Source: Glomus cerebriforme (lineage: Eukaryota; Glomeromycota; Glomeromycetes; Glomerales; Glomeraceae). From it: DNA of 64,000 nucleotides. The position numbers and the translations under genes were made by a program. Under the pieces are notes generated by a model. The model saw only the letters and a list, made by a program, of their open reading frames with translations. It searched no databases and was not told where the DNA came from. The stretch lies in contig QKYT01000069.1 of the NCBI GenBank assembly GCA_003550305.1, positions 67,665 to 131,664 of the forward strand, in the 5' to 3' direction. Numbering within the stretch: the stretch's first letter is position 1; every line of letters starts with the position of its first letter. Of the stretch, positions 11,651 to 24,440 are shown piece by piece.

Positions 11651-12203
11651 CTTCGAAGATATTGCAAATAAAAAATGTATTGGTAATACAATTTTACCCC
11701 ACGTAAGGATCAATGGACAATAGACGTGAATTTCAACGCATGTTCGATATTCCTTGCTTATCAAATCAACAAATCAACTGAAATTTAGTAATAATTCAAT
11801 AATTCAATTGAAAGTTATGAAGTTATTTATTATTTATGTTATGCCAATACCTATCCTAATTTGGCATAAATCATAAACAAAATCATTATGGCGTAAACTC
11901 TGCTGCGGCAACTGCGGTATGATAAATCTTTAAATAAATTCTTACTTCATGATAAAATTTCGAACGATCTGTCACATGATAATTTGACATTTTTTTTGAA
12001 GATTTAGCTAAATTAAAACTGTCAGCTGGTTCTCTGAACCTGGTCATTACCTAATGGGATAACCTATTGTATTTTTCATTGTATCGGAACCGACGCATAT
12101 AAGGTTATTAGAATCTATTTTTCATAAGAATAAATATTTTAAAACTAATTTCAAACTTTGTTACAGGGCTCGAATTTTAATAAAAAATCAATTCATAAAC
12201 GAC

Positions 12204-15200
12204 ATGGTTTCAAGACTTTTTAGCGCAAGTCCTTTTGACGAGGATGTCGGTAAGTCCACTTTTACAAAGTTACCAGGGTTTCCGGTTTTAATGAATTTTT
12301 TAATATCTCAAACTCTCGCTTCTTCTAAGCACGTTTTTGTATGTCTGTAGATAAGGCTACTTCAGAATATATTCCTAAAGATCACGATGATATTACCTTA
12401 TATCTTGAAATCAGTGATCAAATTCGTAGTAAAAGTGTTACAGCAAAGGATGCAATGAGAGCGCTCAAAAGAAGAATTACGCACAGTAACCCTAATGTTC
12501 AACTTTTGGCTTTAAGTGTAATAATAATATAATTTTATATTATTACGCGATTTTATATACAATTATGCTATATACTAACAGAAGATGCAATTATAAATTT
12601 AACTTTGATTGATTCTCTTAGTTATTAGATACTTGTGTAAAGAATGGAGGGCACCACTTCCTGATTGAAGTTGCATCACGCGAATTTGTCGATAGTTTGG
12701 TGTCAATTGTTAGGTCGCCTACAGTAAGTTCGATAAATATCATATGTTTTATTAATTCCTTGCATCAATTTAATCAACGATTCGCATTATTATAGAGTAA
12801 TCCGGAGGTTAGAGTTAAGCTTCTCGGTTTAATTCAATCATGGGCAATAGCTTTTGAAGGCAAGTCTGAGTTGGTGTACGTCACAGAAACATACCGATTG
12901 TTGAAATCCGAAGGTATTTTTTTAGAAAATATGAAAATATGATTTATTCCTATAAACTATGTATACCTGCTTATTTATCTTTTTCTTGTAGGTTGCGTAT
13001 TCCCAAAGATTGATAAAACATCATCAGTTATGATTGATACTGCAACGGTATGAAGTTTTCTTATACTTTAATTTTACAATACATTCATTATATTTTTGTA
13101 GTGATTAAAATATTAATTTTATTTTATGTTTGTGTTTTACATTAGCCACCAGCATGGACCGATAGTGAAGATTGTGTACGATGCAGAGCTCAATTCACAA
13201 TGTTTAACCGAAAGGTACTAGTTAAATTCGAGAATTTAAATAAGTAAAGTTGTTTTATTCTTTTTTTAAAATAATCTTTACACATTTCCGCTATAGCATC
13301 ATTGCCGAAATTGTGGTCATACATTTTGTGGTGAATGTTCATCCAAGACATCCACATTACCACATATTGGTATAAATGAACAAGTACGCGTATGCGATCC
13401 TTGTTATATAAAGAGACAAGTGAAAGCTAGAAGGTAATACTTTGGTTTTTTTTAATACAATATTAAAATATATTACATTGGAGATTTTTTTTCATTGCGT
13501 TTTTTTTTAGTGGTAGTGTTGATTATTCAACTTCCAAAAGTTTATCAAGTTCTACAGTGCCTCCTACATTGTATTCAACTTCATCTTTGAACGATAGTTA
13601 TAATAATAATAGTAGTAGTAATAATATTTCAACAACTGCTCAAAATGACCAAGAGGATGAAGAAATTAAAAAAGCAATTGAGCTTTCGCTGAAAGAGGCT
13701 GAGAACAAGAAACACTTCCAACCGGCTCAGCAAAAAGTTGTTAAACCGACAGAATCTGTGAATCAGCAGGCATGTTATACGTATTTTTTTTCACACTTTT
13801 AATTCATAGTATTTTATGTTGACAAAAATTTTAATTTCTTAATAATATAGGAGGATGATGATCTTGCAGCAGCAATAGAAGCTTCTCTTCGTGAAATGAA
13901 TATCAATCAAGCTCGTTCATCATCATATGCACAACAATCTTCTTATACAGCAAATTCTAATTATTCATCGATTTACACACCTTATGATTCTAAATTATCT
14001 AACCCAGTTTCATCCTCTGCTCCTCATGAATTGTCAACAATTGAAGCTGAAAATATTTATCAATTTTCAGAATTGCTTGAAAAAATTCAACAAAGCGGAG
14101 GAGATTTGATGAGAGATCGCCAAGTTCAGGTAGATATAAATTATTTTTCAATAACATTTATTCTACTTTATGATTCGGAATGTATAAAAATCTTTTTGAA
14201 TTTAGGAATTATACGATAAAATTGGCGAATTGAAACCAAAATTAACTAAAAATTTGGCCGAGACAATACGAAAACATCGTAAGTGTATTTTAAAATAGGT
14301 TAAAATAGGTTGGCTATAATTTATTTATATTTACTAAATGATTTATTAAATTTTTCTAGAGGATCTTGTGGAAATGCATGAAAAATTGTCACAAGTTACA
14401 AGTACTTACAATCGGCTTTTGGAAGAGAGAATGTCTAGTTCTGCTAGACGTTCATATCCTGTGAATCAACGTGCATCGTCAATTACTTCAAATGGCGGGG
14501 TCACTTATCCTACTATTACTACTAATGCTCAAACTTCCAATATATATACGCAATCACCTTCTTATCCAGTTGCTTCAGCACCGGCACCTTCGCCAACTTA
14601 TTATTCAGCACAAACTGCACCTCCCTCACAATACGTACCACCTCAGTCAAAATCCATAGAAAGCGCACCGATTGTTAACCAACAAGCACTTCCACCTTTA
14701 CAACAGTCTCAGCCTCAACAACCATCATTATCATATGCGCCCTACGCATATACATCTTATACACCTAATCTCAATGAGAATGCAATCAACACTGTTGGAA
14801 CTCCTAATGAATATAGTTCGAACCTTGTTACAAATCAACAAGGGTATATACCACAAACAAATGGTGTAGTTGGTAGCACTAATAAATCTTATATACCACA
14901 ATCAAACGGCATAGTTGGCAACGCTAGTACGTATATCCCACAAACAAATGGCACTAGTTCAGCCCCACAATCAAATAGTAGTAGCTCGACATATGTACCT
15001 TCACAAGCAAGTTATGGGTAAGTTTACTATTTGTCAAATAAACTGAAATTGATAGTATATCTTGAGAAATTATTAACTTAAATCAACTTAGGTATCAAGT
15101 ACAATTGCAACAACAGCAACAAGCAACCCCCCCTCCACAGCAAAACTATTATCAATATCAGACTCCACCATCTTCACAACAAATGCTTCCTCCAACTCAA

Positions 15201-15239
15201 CCGCATCAGATAGAAGAGGCACTATTGATTGAACTTTAA
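12204..15239 (+). CDS. VPS27: Vps27, ESCRT-0 subunit (VHS-FYVE-UIM)
   Basis: Twelve exons (12204-12249, 12351-12517, 12622-12723, 12796-12913, 12992-13047, 13146-13214, 13297-13433, 13511-13769, 13851-14129, 14206-14278, 14360-15017, 15092-15239) join in frame to 703 residues. A VHS domain spans about 8-145 ([37 protein letters not shown]). The FYVE zinc finger spans about 165-228 and includes the PI3P-binding RKHHCRNCG. Two ubiquitin-interacting motifs follow at about 279-297 ([14 protein letters not shown]) and 319-335 ([14 protein letters not shown]). A helical GAT-like segment that would bind Hse1 lies at about 380-470, then a long Gln/Pro-rich tail ending in LLIEL, a clathrin-box-like motif. 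The protein sorts ubiquitylated cargo on endosomes. The intron after 13769 has a GC donor. Confidence 0.95.
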
Positions 15240-15860
15240 AATAAAAAAAATAGATGATCGGGATTTCTTATTTCTTAATCTTATGCATTTGCAATGATAA
15301 ATGGTTAAGCAAGATATCATTTTATTAAATGCGAATTACTTGCGATAGTTGATAGCATAATTGTTTTTTGTATAAGGATAATTTATGGTTTATTTATTTG
15401 CGGGATTTTCTTTAGGACTTTTTAAGATAAATGAGAATTCTGTATCGTATTATGTTTTATATTTTTTCAATTTTTGATGTATCATAATATAAAGAGAAGA
15501 ATTTTTCTGGTATTCATTTATTATAATAGATCGTATAGATCGTGATAGATCGTATAATGTGATTTTAAAGTTTATATTAGCCCAATTTTTTTGGTCTGAA
15601 AATCGTGATTAACGAAGATGATGCGATAAATTCATTCGGATTAACCAATGAATTTACGATAAAAAAAAAAAAATTGAATTTGCTGGTAATGTATATATGC
15701 TTTTTGAAAATTAATTATTAATAAAAAAAAAAATTTTTTAAATGTTTTAAGGCTGAAATCTATTTAGAGATGGATTGACAAGTTATACGCGTCACCATGA
15801 ATTTTATTAGTTAAAACATTCACAAAAAATATTAGGTACAATTTTTAATTATTAAGGTGA
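15240..15860. other. intergenic, convergent 3' ends
   Basis: Separates the 3' ends of VPS27 and the TMEM198-like gene. It contains a short repeated word (gatcgtatagatcgtgatagatcgt near 15530-15555) and poly-A runs. No coding sequence is visible. Confidence 0.6.
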
Positions 15861-17369
15861 TTAAACTCCAACTATTTGATTATCAATGTTAATAACATGC
15901 ATATCATCAGTACCATTAACAACTTGATTATTCTTCTTATTAAATAAACTAGATAATTCCAAATTTACAATTTTAAATAAATTAATAGTTTTAAATAATA
16001 ATAAATTAACAAAATCACGTAAATAATTCCAAATAAAATTAAATAATGTTTGAAAGAAGGATAATAATTTTAATAAATTAATTTTAATAATACGTAAAGA
16101 CTTTTGTGAAAAGGATGAAAATGATGAAATAATAAAATTCTCGATTTGTTGAAGTTGATGATAATAATGATCGGTAACGGATGTGCAAGTATTTTCACCT
16201 TCGGAATTTTTAACATCTCTTCTATGTTTATCACCACACCAAGAATTATAACAAGGAGTTTCATGACAGATATGTTCAAAAATGATACCAAATGCCGCTA
16301 ATAGCACGGTAAATACGATCATAACATATATAGAAACGGTTGGTTTAAATCTAAAAGTTCCTTCAAAACGAGTAAGTTGAATCATCTCCTTATAACCTTG
16401 ATGAGCAAATTCATCTATACCATAAAAAAAAGTATAAGAACCAGCAATTGAAGTGGCAACATTTATAGAATGTCTTTCATATTTATGTACCACAATTGAA
16501 GGTAATAAAACAAAAAAAGCGATAAGAATATAACGTAAAATATCGATCGATATTTGAGATAATGTTAATATAGTAATTATGAAGGCGAAACCACCATACG
16601 CTGATGATAATATTAAACCCAAATGCCAACACCAATATGATAATAAACCTCCTAATATACCAACACCTAACCATAGAGCAAAATAATATAGAGCAGATCG
16701 AAATGTTTCATTGGAATTATCTATCATTAATAAAATAATTACAGATGTACTGGCTGTTTTTTTCGATCATCCGAAGAAAAAAAAAAATTTTTTTTTTAGT
16801 TAAACAAATAATAATAATAATAATAATAATAATAGGAAAAAAGAAAAAGGATTTTACATACACCAAAACAGAAATCCCATGATAAGTAACGTTATTCGAA
16901 TGAATTTATAACCGTAAAATACTTCGATCAAACCAACAATCATGAATAATATTCCATATATTATCTCATGCCACGTATTTCGTGTCTGTAATATTGGTGC
17001 TATGTAAAGAGAAAGAGGTCCGTAAATTTTTAATTATTGAATTTTTTTTATTCACAAAAAAATGTGTCGGAATTAAATCAAAATTTTACCTGGTTCACCA
17101 TAGGAAATGTTGTACGAAGGTGATGCATAGTCTTCAGTTCTTATATTAGTCGTATCAGTTGTTGAAATAGGTGAGATAGATGAAATTGTAGACGTTGTAG
17201 GTAATAATACCGCAGTTTGAATAGTGGAGATAGAAACAGGTGTTGATGTCATGTGATTTGTGAATTTTTGATGTTTGTGGTGTTTATTACTATTTGCGGA
17301 AAGTACTACCGATGAGGGTAAAAGTAAAAATATTAAAATAGTAGTGAAATAATAATAATAGAATTTCAT
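15861..17369 (-). CDS. TMEM198-like (DUF4203) membrane protein with signal peptide
   Basis: Three exons, 17090-17369, 16862-16999 and 15861-16753, join in frame to 436 residues. A signal peptide (residues 1-25, hydrophobic TTILIFLLLPSSVVLSA) is followed by a Ser/Thr-rich, probably glycosylated luminal segment. About seven membrane spans come next, including EIIYGILFMIVGLIEVFYGY, ITLLIMGFLFW, LGVGILGGLLSYWCW, YGGFAFIITILTLSQ, YILIAFFVLLPSIVV and VSIYVMIVFTVLLAAFGI. This order and the first-span motif match the TM7S3/TM198-like family. The C-terminal ~190 residues are amphipathic and probably cytosolic. Family function is poorly defined. Confidence 0.82.
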
Positions 17370-17934
17370 CTTAAATAATCATTAAAAATTTGTTCGTTTC
17401 TTCATTATAACTTGTCGAAATGAAACGACAAGAAAAAAAAAAATATATATATATATACAGTAATTCATTTGTTTTAAGGAGGAATTAAAAGTAGGAGATT
17501 AAATACTTTTTTGAATAGTATCACACTGAGATTTTAATAGTAGTACTAGAAAAATAATAAAAGGCCCCTTTCACTCTTTATAAATATAAAGTAACCGGAT
17601 GAACGGCAGCCGAGAATTCATAGAATTTTCTTATTTATTACTGCGGGAACGTGCTAATTATAGTATGGTGTGATTGTGATACAATGTGATACAATTAAAA
17701 AAAAATTCCGTTGGATGATTAATTTGGTATAGTGGATAGGGTTTGGCGCGGAAAATAGATATATATATAGTCATAAATAACTTTCTTTTCAGTTTTAACT
17801 GTTCTTAAACCAAATCCTATCTATTATTATTAAACAAAAAAAAACCAATATATTATTCAATTATTCAAATTATTCACCATTTTTTTTAATAAAAAAATAT
17901 ATATATATATATTGTATCAGATATCATATAAATA
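17370..17934. promoter_or_regulatory. divergent intergenic region
   Basis: It lies between the starts of the TMEM198-like gene (minus) and the small gene at 17935 (plus), so it should hold both promoters. It contains a TATATATATA run at about 17443-17457 and again at about 17898-17912, the latter 25-40 bp before the plus-strand ATG. No other element is identified. Confidence 0.45.
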
Positions 17935-18312
17935 ATGATGAATAATCTATCGTTAACTTCATTAGAAGAATTCACTACTATTATTACTAGTAGCAATAGT
18001 AATATTATTTCTAGACCACCGAGTGTATTATATAGATATCATAAAACTCCAATACACGTTTCTTCAAATATTAAATCGGCTTATGATTTTCCATTAGGTG
18101 TTTATAATCCAACTACCATACAACAAATTGAAACAGATTATTATTACATTGAAAATATTTGTAAAGATAATAAGAAAAGCAAAGGTGGAGGATTGTTTAG
18201 AAATTTAAAGAGAATAAAGAAGAATAATAAAAAGAATATTAGTACTAGTAATAGGAATAGTGTTGTTTATGGTGGTATCGAGGATGAAGAGATTAGAAGA
18301 TATTCTGTCTGA
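17935..18312 (+). CDS. small basic orphan protein
   Basis: An open frame of 125 residues, without introns, not recognised. It starts MMNNLSLTSLEEFTTII, has a central segment SRPPSVLYRYHKTPIHVSS and DFPLGVYNPTTIQQIETDYYY, and a strongly basic region KKSKGGGLFRNLKRIKKNNK near residues 80-100, ending in acidic EDEEIRRYSV. Codon use and amino-acid mix are more gene-like than those of the surrounding spurious frames. No signal peptide or membrane span is seen. It could be lineage-specific. Confidence 0.55.
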   Translation: MMNNLSLTSLEEFTTIITSSNSNIISRPPSVLYRYHKTPIHVSSNIKSAYDFPLGVYNPTTIQQIETDYYYIENICKDNKKSKGGGLFRNLKRIKKNNKKNISTSNRNSVVYGGIEDEEIRRYSV

Positions 18313-20579
18313 AGATTTATACATATGCTTTGAGAAAAGAACTTTTTTTAAAAAATTCAATTAAGACATTTTTATAAAAGAAATGTTTATTTGACTGCAA
18401 AAAAAGCTCGGAAATTATGTATCATAATCATTTCACTATGACATGTACTATATTTAGTATATTTGTTTAAATACTGATAATTATAAAAAATATAATTTTG
18501 CGAAAAAGATTACAGTAAAAAGTTGTTAGATTGATAATTATAAATATTGATATGCAAATTAAGTAATCAAGATATATATGATTACTTAAGACTGACTTTC
18601 AGAATATTTCTTTTTTCTTTGTTATTAGATCGGTCTGATCCAATTGAATCAATCAAATGGATTCGGATTATGCCGATCCTTATTGTGTATTCCGGCGTTA
18701 AATGCAGACATATAAACTTGCTTTTCTTTATATAGTAATGCAATACCTAGAGTATAATAATATTTGGTTAAAATTGTAAAAATATTTTAACCATCTTTTT
18801 TAATGAAACTAATAAACTGATTTATATGCAAAAGGAATTTTAAAGGATCAATTTATTAATATATAGGAAAAATTATATATATATTTTTTTGAATAAATCA
18901 ATAAATATTTGTAATTTTATTAAATTTAGAAATTACTCAAGCAAATTTGCCTGCAATTTTACTGAAAACTCAGTTTTCATTTACTTTTTTGAAAAATGAT
19001 GCAATTATAGTAAAAAATTTTTTAAAATGTCATGTAATGCTAATTATATTTTTTAATTGTATTATTTGAAATAGCAATCAACATTTGGTTAAAAAACTTG
19101 CATTTTCAAAAATGGACATAAATCATTATTTTCATCAAAAATATCATTAGTGGATGAATAATAATGGTGCTGAATTCACTAATATAGGAAACTTTTAATG
19201 TGCTAAATAAGTGATATGTGTAGATAAGTGAAATATTCTTGAAAAAAATTTTTAAAGAAAATTATAATCCATTTTTAGATTCAAAGATAAAACTATTTAT
19301 AAAAATATTGATAAAATTATTAAAATAAAAATGAAGAAAAAAAATTAGAAATAATTAATATAAATAAAAATTATAAAAATTGATTTTTTTGCTTTATTTG
19401 CTTTATTTATAAATATTACTTTTTAATAAAAAAATAAATCATAGGTATTTATTTTTAGAAATGTTAATTTTTGGAAGTACTTATTTTTAATTTATATATA
19501 AAATCATACAAAGTTAAAAAGCGCTTAATTTTAAAAGATAAATAGATTTACTATACTTATTCAAAAGTAATTGCAGATTATTCTTAAATAAAAAAAGATA
19601 ACTTGCTATTTTCTCTTATTTTTGTTTAAAATTTAACATTTATTATTAATAAAAAAAAATAAAATTAATTAATAAATAAATAAAATAAAACTAACATTTT
19701 TTCAGTTTAATTTTATTTTCATTTACTGCTGATTAATATATAAGTATTTAATTGGATTATTAGATAGTAAAAATATAATTTAATATCTTATAATATTGCT
19801 TTTATTTTTAAAAAATTTCTTAATAATTAAGTTCTTTAAAATCTGTAATACAAAAAAAGATCCATTAAATAATAGACAGTAATGAGCAGGAATAAATTGT
19901 AATAAAAATAAAGATATTATACTTTAATTAATAATAGTTTTTAAAAATATAAATTCTTCTTTTATTTAACATTAAGATCCTGTTTTGTTATTATTAATTT
20001 ATGTAAAATTTGTTTATATGATATATGGCTTTGCTTATTTTTAAAAGTTAAAGTATTACTACTATATATATATTAGAATTAAAAAGATTTAAAGTATTAT
20101 TTGATATAGATAAATCAGAAAAAAGTTCATCTATTATATCATATTTAAGAATAATAAAACAGTAAATTAATATATATTATAAACTACAGTATTCCAAATA
20201 TTTTGCAAATTTTGAAAGATAAATCTTATATTACCAAATTTATAATTTAAATTTTTACTATAAATAATATATATTATTTAAAAATTACTTTCAAATAATT
20301 TTGAATTTAATCATCTCAGATAATTTTAATAATAAAAAATTTTAATTTTATCCCTTCAAGTAATTTTAATTTTATATCATATTTTAATACAAATATAATA
20401 TATAAATATCATATTTATTTTTTTTTTTATTTGAACTGGATTTAGTTTTATACTTTAAAATAATAAATAATTTATTCTTTATTTTTTTTATTTAAAAATA
20501 TTTACTAATACTTTTCTATTATTTTTTACAGTTTTAAAAAACTTTTGAAATAAAATAATAACTTTTAAATTTTTTATCT
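18313..20579. other. A+T-rich gene desert, first part
   Basis: No coding signal beyond short chance frames. One patch with more G+C (about 18625-18715, ccaattgaatcaatcaaatgg to ccggcgttaaatgcagac) stands out but yields no recognisable protein. The rest is A/T runs. Confidence 0.5.
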
Positions 20580-21230
20580 TTGATTTCAAAATATAATTTT
20601 AATACTTTGATAATAAGTAAAGATCTCTTTGAAATTAAGCAAAGTTGTTTGGCAAATTCAAATTTATTTATATATAAATTTTTATAAGTATAAGTTAAAT
20701 ATTAAAAAAGTTACTAATATTTTTTATAATTATATTAATTTTTTAAATTTTTATTTTTAATTTCAGAGCATATTCTTGATATTTATTTTAATAATAAGTT
20801 AAGAATTTTTTTAAGATTAAGCAAAATTGTTTAGCAAATTTAAATTTACTTATATACAAATTTTCATAATCTATTTCAAATATTAATAGAGTTATATATA
20901 CTTTTTAAGAATCTAAACATTTAATATACAACTTATTATAAATGATCTACATTAAAATTAATACTTTTTGCTGAAACAGTTTTTTGTAATCTATTTTCAA
21001 AATTGGACTTTTGAGTAATGAAAAAATTGCAAAAAAAATGATTTGAATTTTTTAAATTTAACCTAATTTGCTAAAATTTTTAATAGTAAAGTCAAATTAT
21101 AAGTTATTTTATAAATATTTTAGTCTTATTTTTTATAATTGTACTAATTTTTAAATTTTTATTTTTAACTTCAAAGTGTAATTTTGATACTTTAGTATTA
21201 AGTAAAGTGTTTTTTTAAGATTAAAAAAAG
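20580..21230. repeat. three decayed copies of a ~180-bp repeat
   Basis: Segments starting near 20580, 20762 and 21168 share the order: aatactttgataataagtaaa, then aattaagcaaagttgttt, then aaatttacttatatacaaatttt (only the first part is clear in the third). The same order appears, less decayed, at 44841-45190 (aggcactttgctaataagtaa, aattaagtaaagtggttcagcg, acttacatacaaattttcatc). Differences are mainly C-to-T and G-to-A, so these look like old A+T-eroded copies. Confidence 0.6.
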
Positions 21231-21254
21231 TATTTCTATTTAATTATTATAATT

Positions 21255-21332
21255 AATAAATATTTTTATATTATTATATAAATAAATATTTTTATATTAT
21301 TATATAAATAAATATTTTTATATTATTATATA
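21255..21332. repeat. 26-bp tandem repeat, three copies
   Basis: Three back-to-back copies of a 26-bp unit starting aataaatatttttatatt begin at 21255, 21281 and 21307. They are identical by eye, in contrast to the decayed surroundings, so this is a recent local expansion. Confidence 0.85.
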
Positions 21333-22078
21333 AATAATTAAATTTTAATATTATATGATTTATTATTATTATTATATAATAAGATAAGAAATGAGTATTA
21401 AAATTTTTTAAATTTTTAATAAATTAATAATAAAAATAATAAAAAAATAATCATTTTTTTTATACAAAAGAAAGAAAATACTATATATAAAAAAATAATA
21501 TAATTTATGATACATAATATATAAAATTAAAAAGTAAAATAATTTTATAATATTTCTAATTTTATGAGATTAAAAATTATTGTTTAGAGTAAATTAGAGG
21601 ATATTATATTTCTATACACTATAAAAAATTTCAGTCATATAAATGTTACAAGCATCTTTTTGTTCAAGCTAATTAAATTATACTATTATTATATATAATA
21701 GATTTTTATTTATCATATTATGTCCAAATTTTTATTCTAAACTTATAATAATTTCTGTTTTCTAATTTATTATATAATTAATTTGATGATTTATAAAAGT
21801 AAACCTTTTGCTAAAATTACCTTAAATATTAATTATTTTTTCAATTTATATTATCAAATTTTGTTTTATTACAATAATAATATATATTAGATTTTAATTT
21901 ACTATATATAATTTTTTTAAATATATAAGATTTTTTAATTATAAAATTTAAATAAAGAAAAATTTAAATAATATAAAGTCAAAATTAATATTTTAAATCT
22001 TGCTTAATACTTTAAGTAAAATTATAAAGCAAACAAAAATATACATAATAAATACTCTTTTTCTTTCTTTCTTAATAG

Positions 22079-22470
22079 TTAAATTTTATTTGGCAAATTA
22101 TTAAATAATACAAAAAATAAAATAATATTAACTAAATAAAATTAATAAATCTTATACTTATTTAGTTTATATAAATAAAAATTTAAAAAATAAAAGTTAA
22201 TTTAAGTTCTTATATTATAAATCTAATATAGTTACATATTCAACTAGATTACTTAATAATAATAAAGATAATAGTATATATAATCTATGTAAATAACTAT
22301 AAAACTCATATATTTTATCTAAAAAATTCTAATAGTTAAAGCCAAAAAAAGCTAATTTAGTAATTATAGCCAAAAATAATATTTTTATATTTTGAATAAT
22401 ATTTATATAAGGCTAGAAGTTTAAGACATTTTTATTAGAAAAAGAAAAAGCTTTAATAATATATCAGAAT
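22079..22470 (+). repeat. direct repeat, left copy
   Basis: This stretch matches 23907-24384 in the same orientation over most of its length, with shared blocks such as ttaaattttattt, ttaataaatcttatactta, ttatataaataaaaat, and ttatattttgaata. The two copies are separated by about 1.8 kb and flank the ~130-bp array. They could be old long terminal repeats or a segmental duplication; no retroelement protein is seen between them. Confidence 0.65.
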
Positions 22471-22699
22471 TAGTATTCTAAAAAAAATCTGGTTTGATTT
22501 GAATCTATAGATTTAATCTAAAATAAATTTAAATCAATTTGCAAATTTAAGATCTATAGATTTGATCTAAATTAAATAAATCTGATCTAAATCTGATCTA
22601 ATCAGATTAGATCATGTTACAAAAAAATCTGGATTTGAACTGATTAAATTTAAATCTGTATATATAACTTTTTAATAAAAAATAAAAAAAAATAAACTT

Positions 22700-23620
22700 T
22701 TTTTTTAGAAACAAAACCTGAATGAATGAAGATATCTGAATGAACAGTTCCTGAATAAACTAAAGATGAGTTCATTCTTTTATTTATTTTTTTTTTACTT
22801 AAGGGAATATAACTAATGTCTCCCTTCTTTTTTTTTTAGGAAATCTAAACAAACAGACAAAGCTAAATAACTGGAATCTTAGACAAATATAAATTCATTT
22901 TTTTTTTACTTTATTAATTATTAGAGAATGTAATTAATATTTTTTCTTTTCTCTTTTTTTTAGAAAACTAGATGAATGGATAAAGCTGAATAAATAAAAT
23001 TTAAACGAATGAACTAAGAGATAAATTTAGTCATTTCTTTTTATTTTTTTACTTTTAGAAAATGTAATTAATGTCTCCCTTCTCTTTTTTTTAAGAAATC
23101 AGATAAATAGATGAAGTTGAATGAATAGAACTTAAATAAATGAACTAAAAGGTTAGTTTGTTTATTTCTTTTCATTTTTTTTACTTTTAGAGAACATAAT
23201 TAATGTCTTTCTTCTTTTCTTTTTAAGAAATTAGATGAATGGATGAAGTTAAATAAACAGAACTTAAACAAATGAACTAAAAAATTAGTTTATTTATTTC
23301 TTTTCATTTTTTTTATTTTTAGGAAATATAATTAACGACTTCCTTTTCTTCTTTTTAGAAAACTGGATAAATAAATGAAACTGAATGAACAGAACTTAAA
23401 CAAATGAATTAAGAAATGAGTTTGTTTATTTCTTTTCATTTTTTTACTTTTAGAAAACATAATTAATATCTCTCTTCTTTTCTTTTTAGGAAACTGAACT
23501 AACAGAACTTGAATAAATAAACTAAGAAATGAGTTTATTTATTTCTTTTTGTTCTTTTACTTTTAGAGAACGTAATTAACATCTCCCTTCTTTTCTTTTT
23601 AGAAAACTGAATGAATAATT
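22700..23620 (+). repeat. array of about seven ~130-bp imperfect repeats
   Basis: The pyrimidine block of the type cccttcttttctttttag recurs near 22818, 22938, 23073, 23202, 23336, 23466 and 23580, a period of 114-135 bp. Each unit also holds gaacttaaacaaatgaac, then gagtttatttatttctttt, a second T-rich tract ending acttttag, and aacataattaatgtc. The array is framed by aatctgatctaaatcagat-like palindromic words (about 22540-22680 and 23630-23800). There is no open frame through it. Confidence 0.8.
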
Positions 23621-23906
23621 AGATTCAGATTAGTTTAGTTTCAGATTAATTAAATCCAGATTAGTTTAGTTCAAATCTAGAACAGTTTAAATTAGTTCAA
23701 ATTTAGATCTAGTTAGATTCAGATCAGTTTAAATCTATTTCAGATCAGATTAGATCAGATTTAAATCAAATATCTGAAACTGATCTGTTCAGAATACTAA
23801 TCAGGATATTTAAGTATGTAAATAAAATTTATATTATAAATTATTTATAGTATTATAGATAATGTTAATAAATAACCTCTTTTTTTTATTTTTATTTTTT
23901 ATTATA

Positions 23907-24384
23907 ACAATTAAATTTTATTTAAAAAATTATTAAACATTACAAAAAAATTAAAAAATAATATAAACTAACTAATATTAATAAATCTTATATTTATCTA
24001 ATTTATATAAATAAAAATCTAAAAAGTAAAAACTAATTTAAATTCTTATACTATAAATCTAATTATAATTATTTATTTAAACTATATTAAAATGAGAAAT
24101 AGTAGTTAAACTAATTATTTAAAAAGTATTTCTTTTAATTTTTTAAAATAAGTTAAAAAAGTATTATAATCTAATTCTAAAATTATTAAATCTATTTAGA
24201 TAATTAAAAAGCTCATATATTTAATCTAAAAAGTTCTAATGATTAGTATTATAAAGAATCAATTTGAAACAGTAATTATAGCAGAAATAATGTCCTTATA
24301 TTTTGAATAGTATTTATATAAAAATAGAAATTTAAGATATTATGATTGGAAAAAAAATTAGTTTTAATAATACATCTTAATATT
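23907..24384 (+). repeat. direct repeat, right copy
   Basis: Right-hand partner of 22079-22470; see that entry for shared blocks. It includes a short extra insertion relative to the left copy around 24070-24180. The sequence just before it (about 23810-23870) also resembles the sequence just after it (about 24384-24440, atatttaagtatagaaataaaatt). Confidence 0.6.
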
Positions 24385-24440
24385 TAAGTATAGAAATAAA
24401 ATTTGTATTGCAAATCATAAATAGTATGACAAATGATTTA

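Noticed and set aside
17715..17760. tRNA-like words (ggtatagtggatagggtttggcgcgg)
   Set aside because: Resembles a D-arm region, but no acceptor pairing or T-arm follows.
18547..18735. 62-codon frame with slightly raised G+C
   Set aside because: No recognisable similarity, no splice partners and an A+T-dominated first half; treated as chance or relic sequence.
22700..23620. CRISPR-like regular array
   Set aside because: Units are ~130 bp, imperfect and without unique spacers; the genome is eukaryotic and there are no cas genes.
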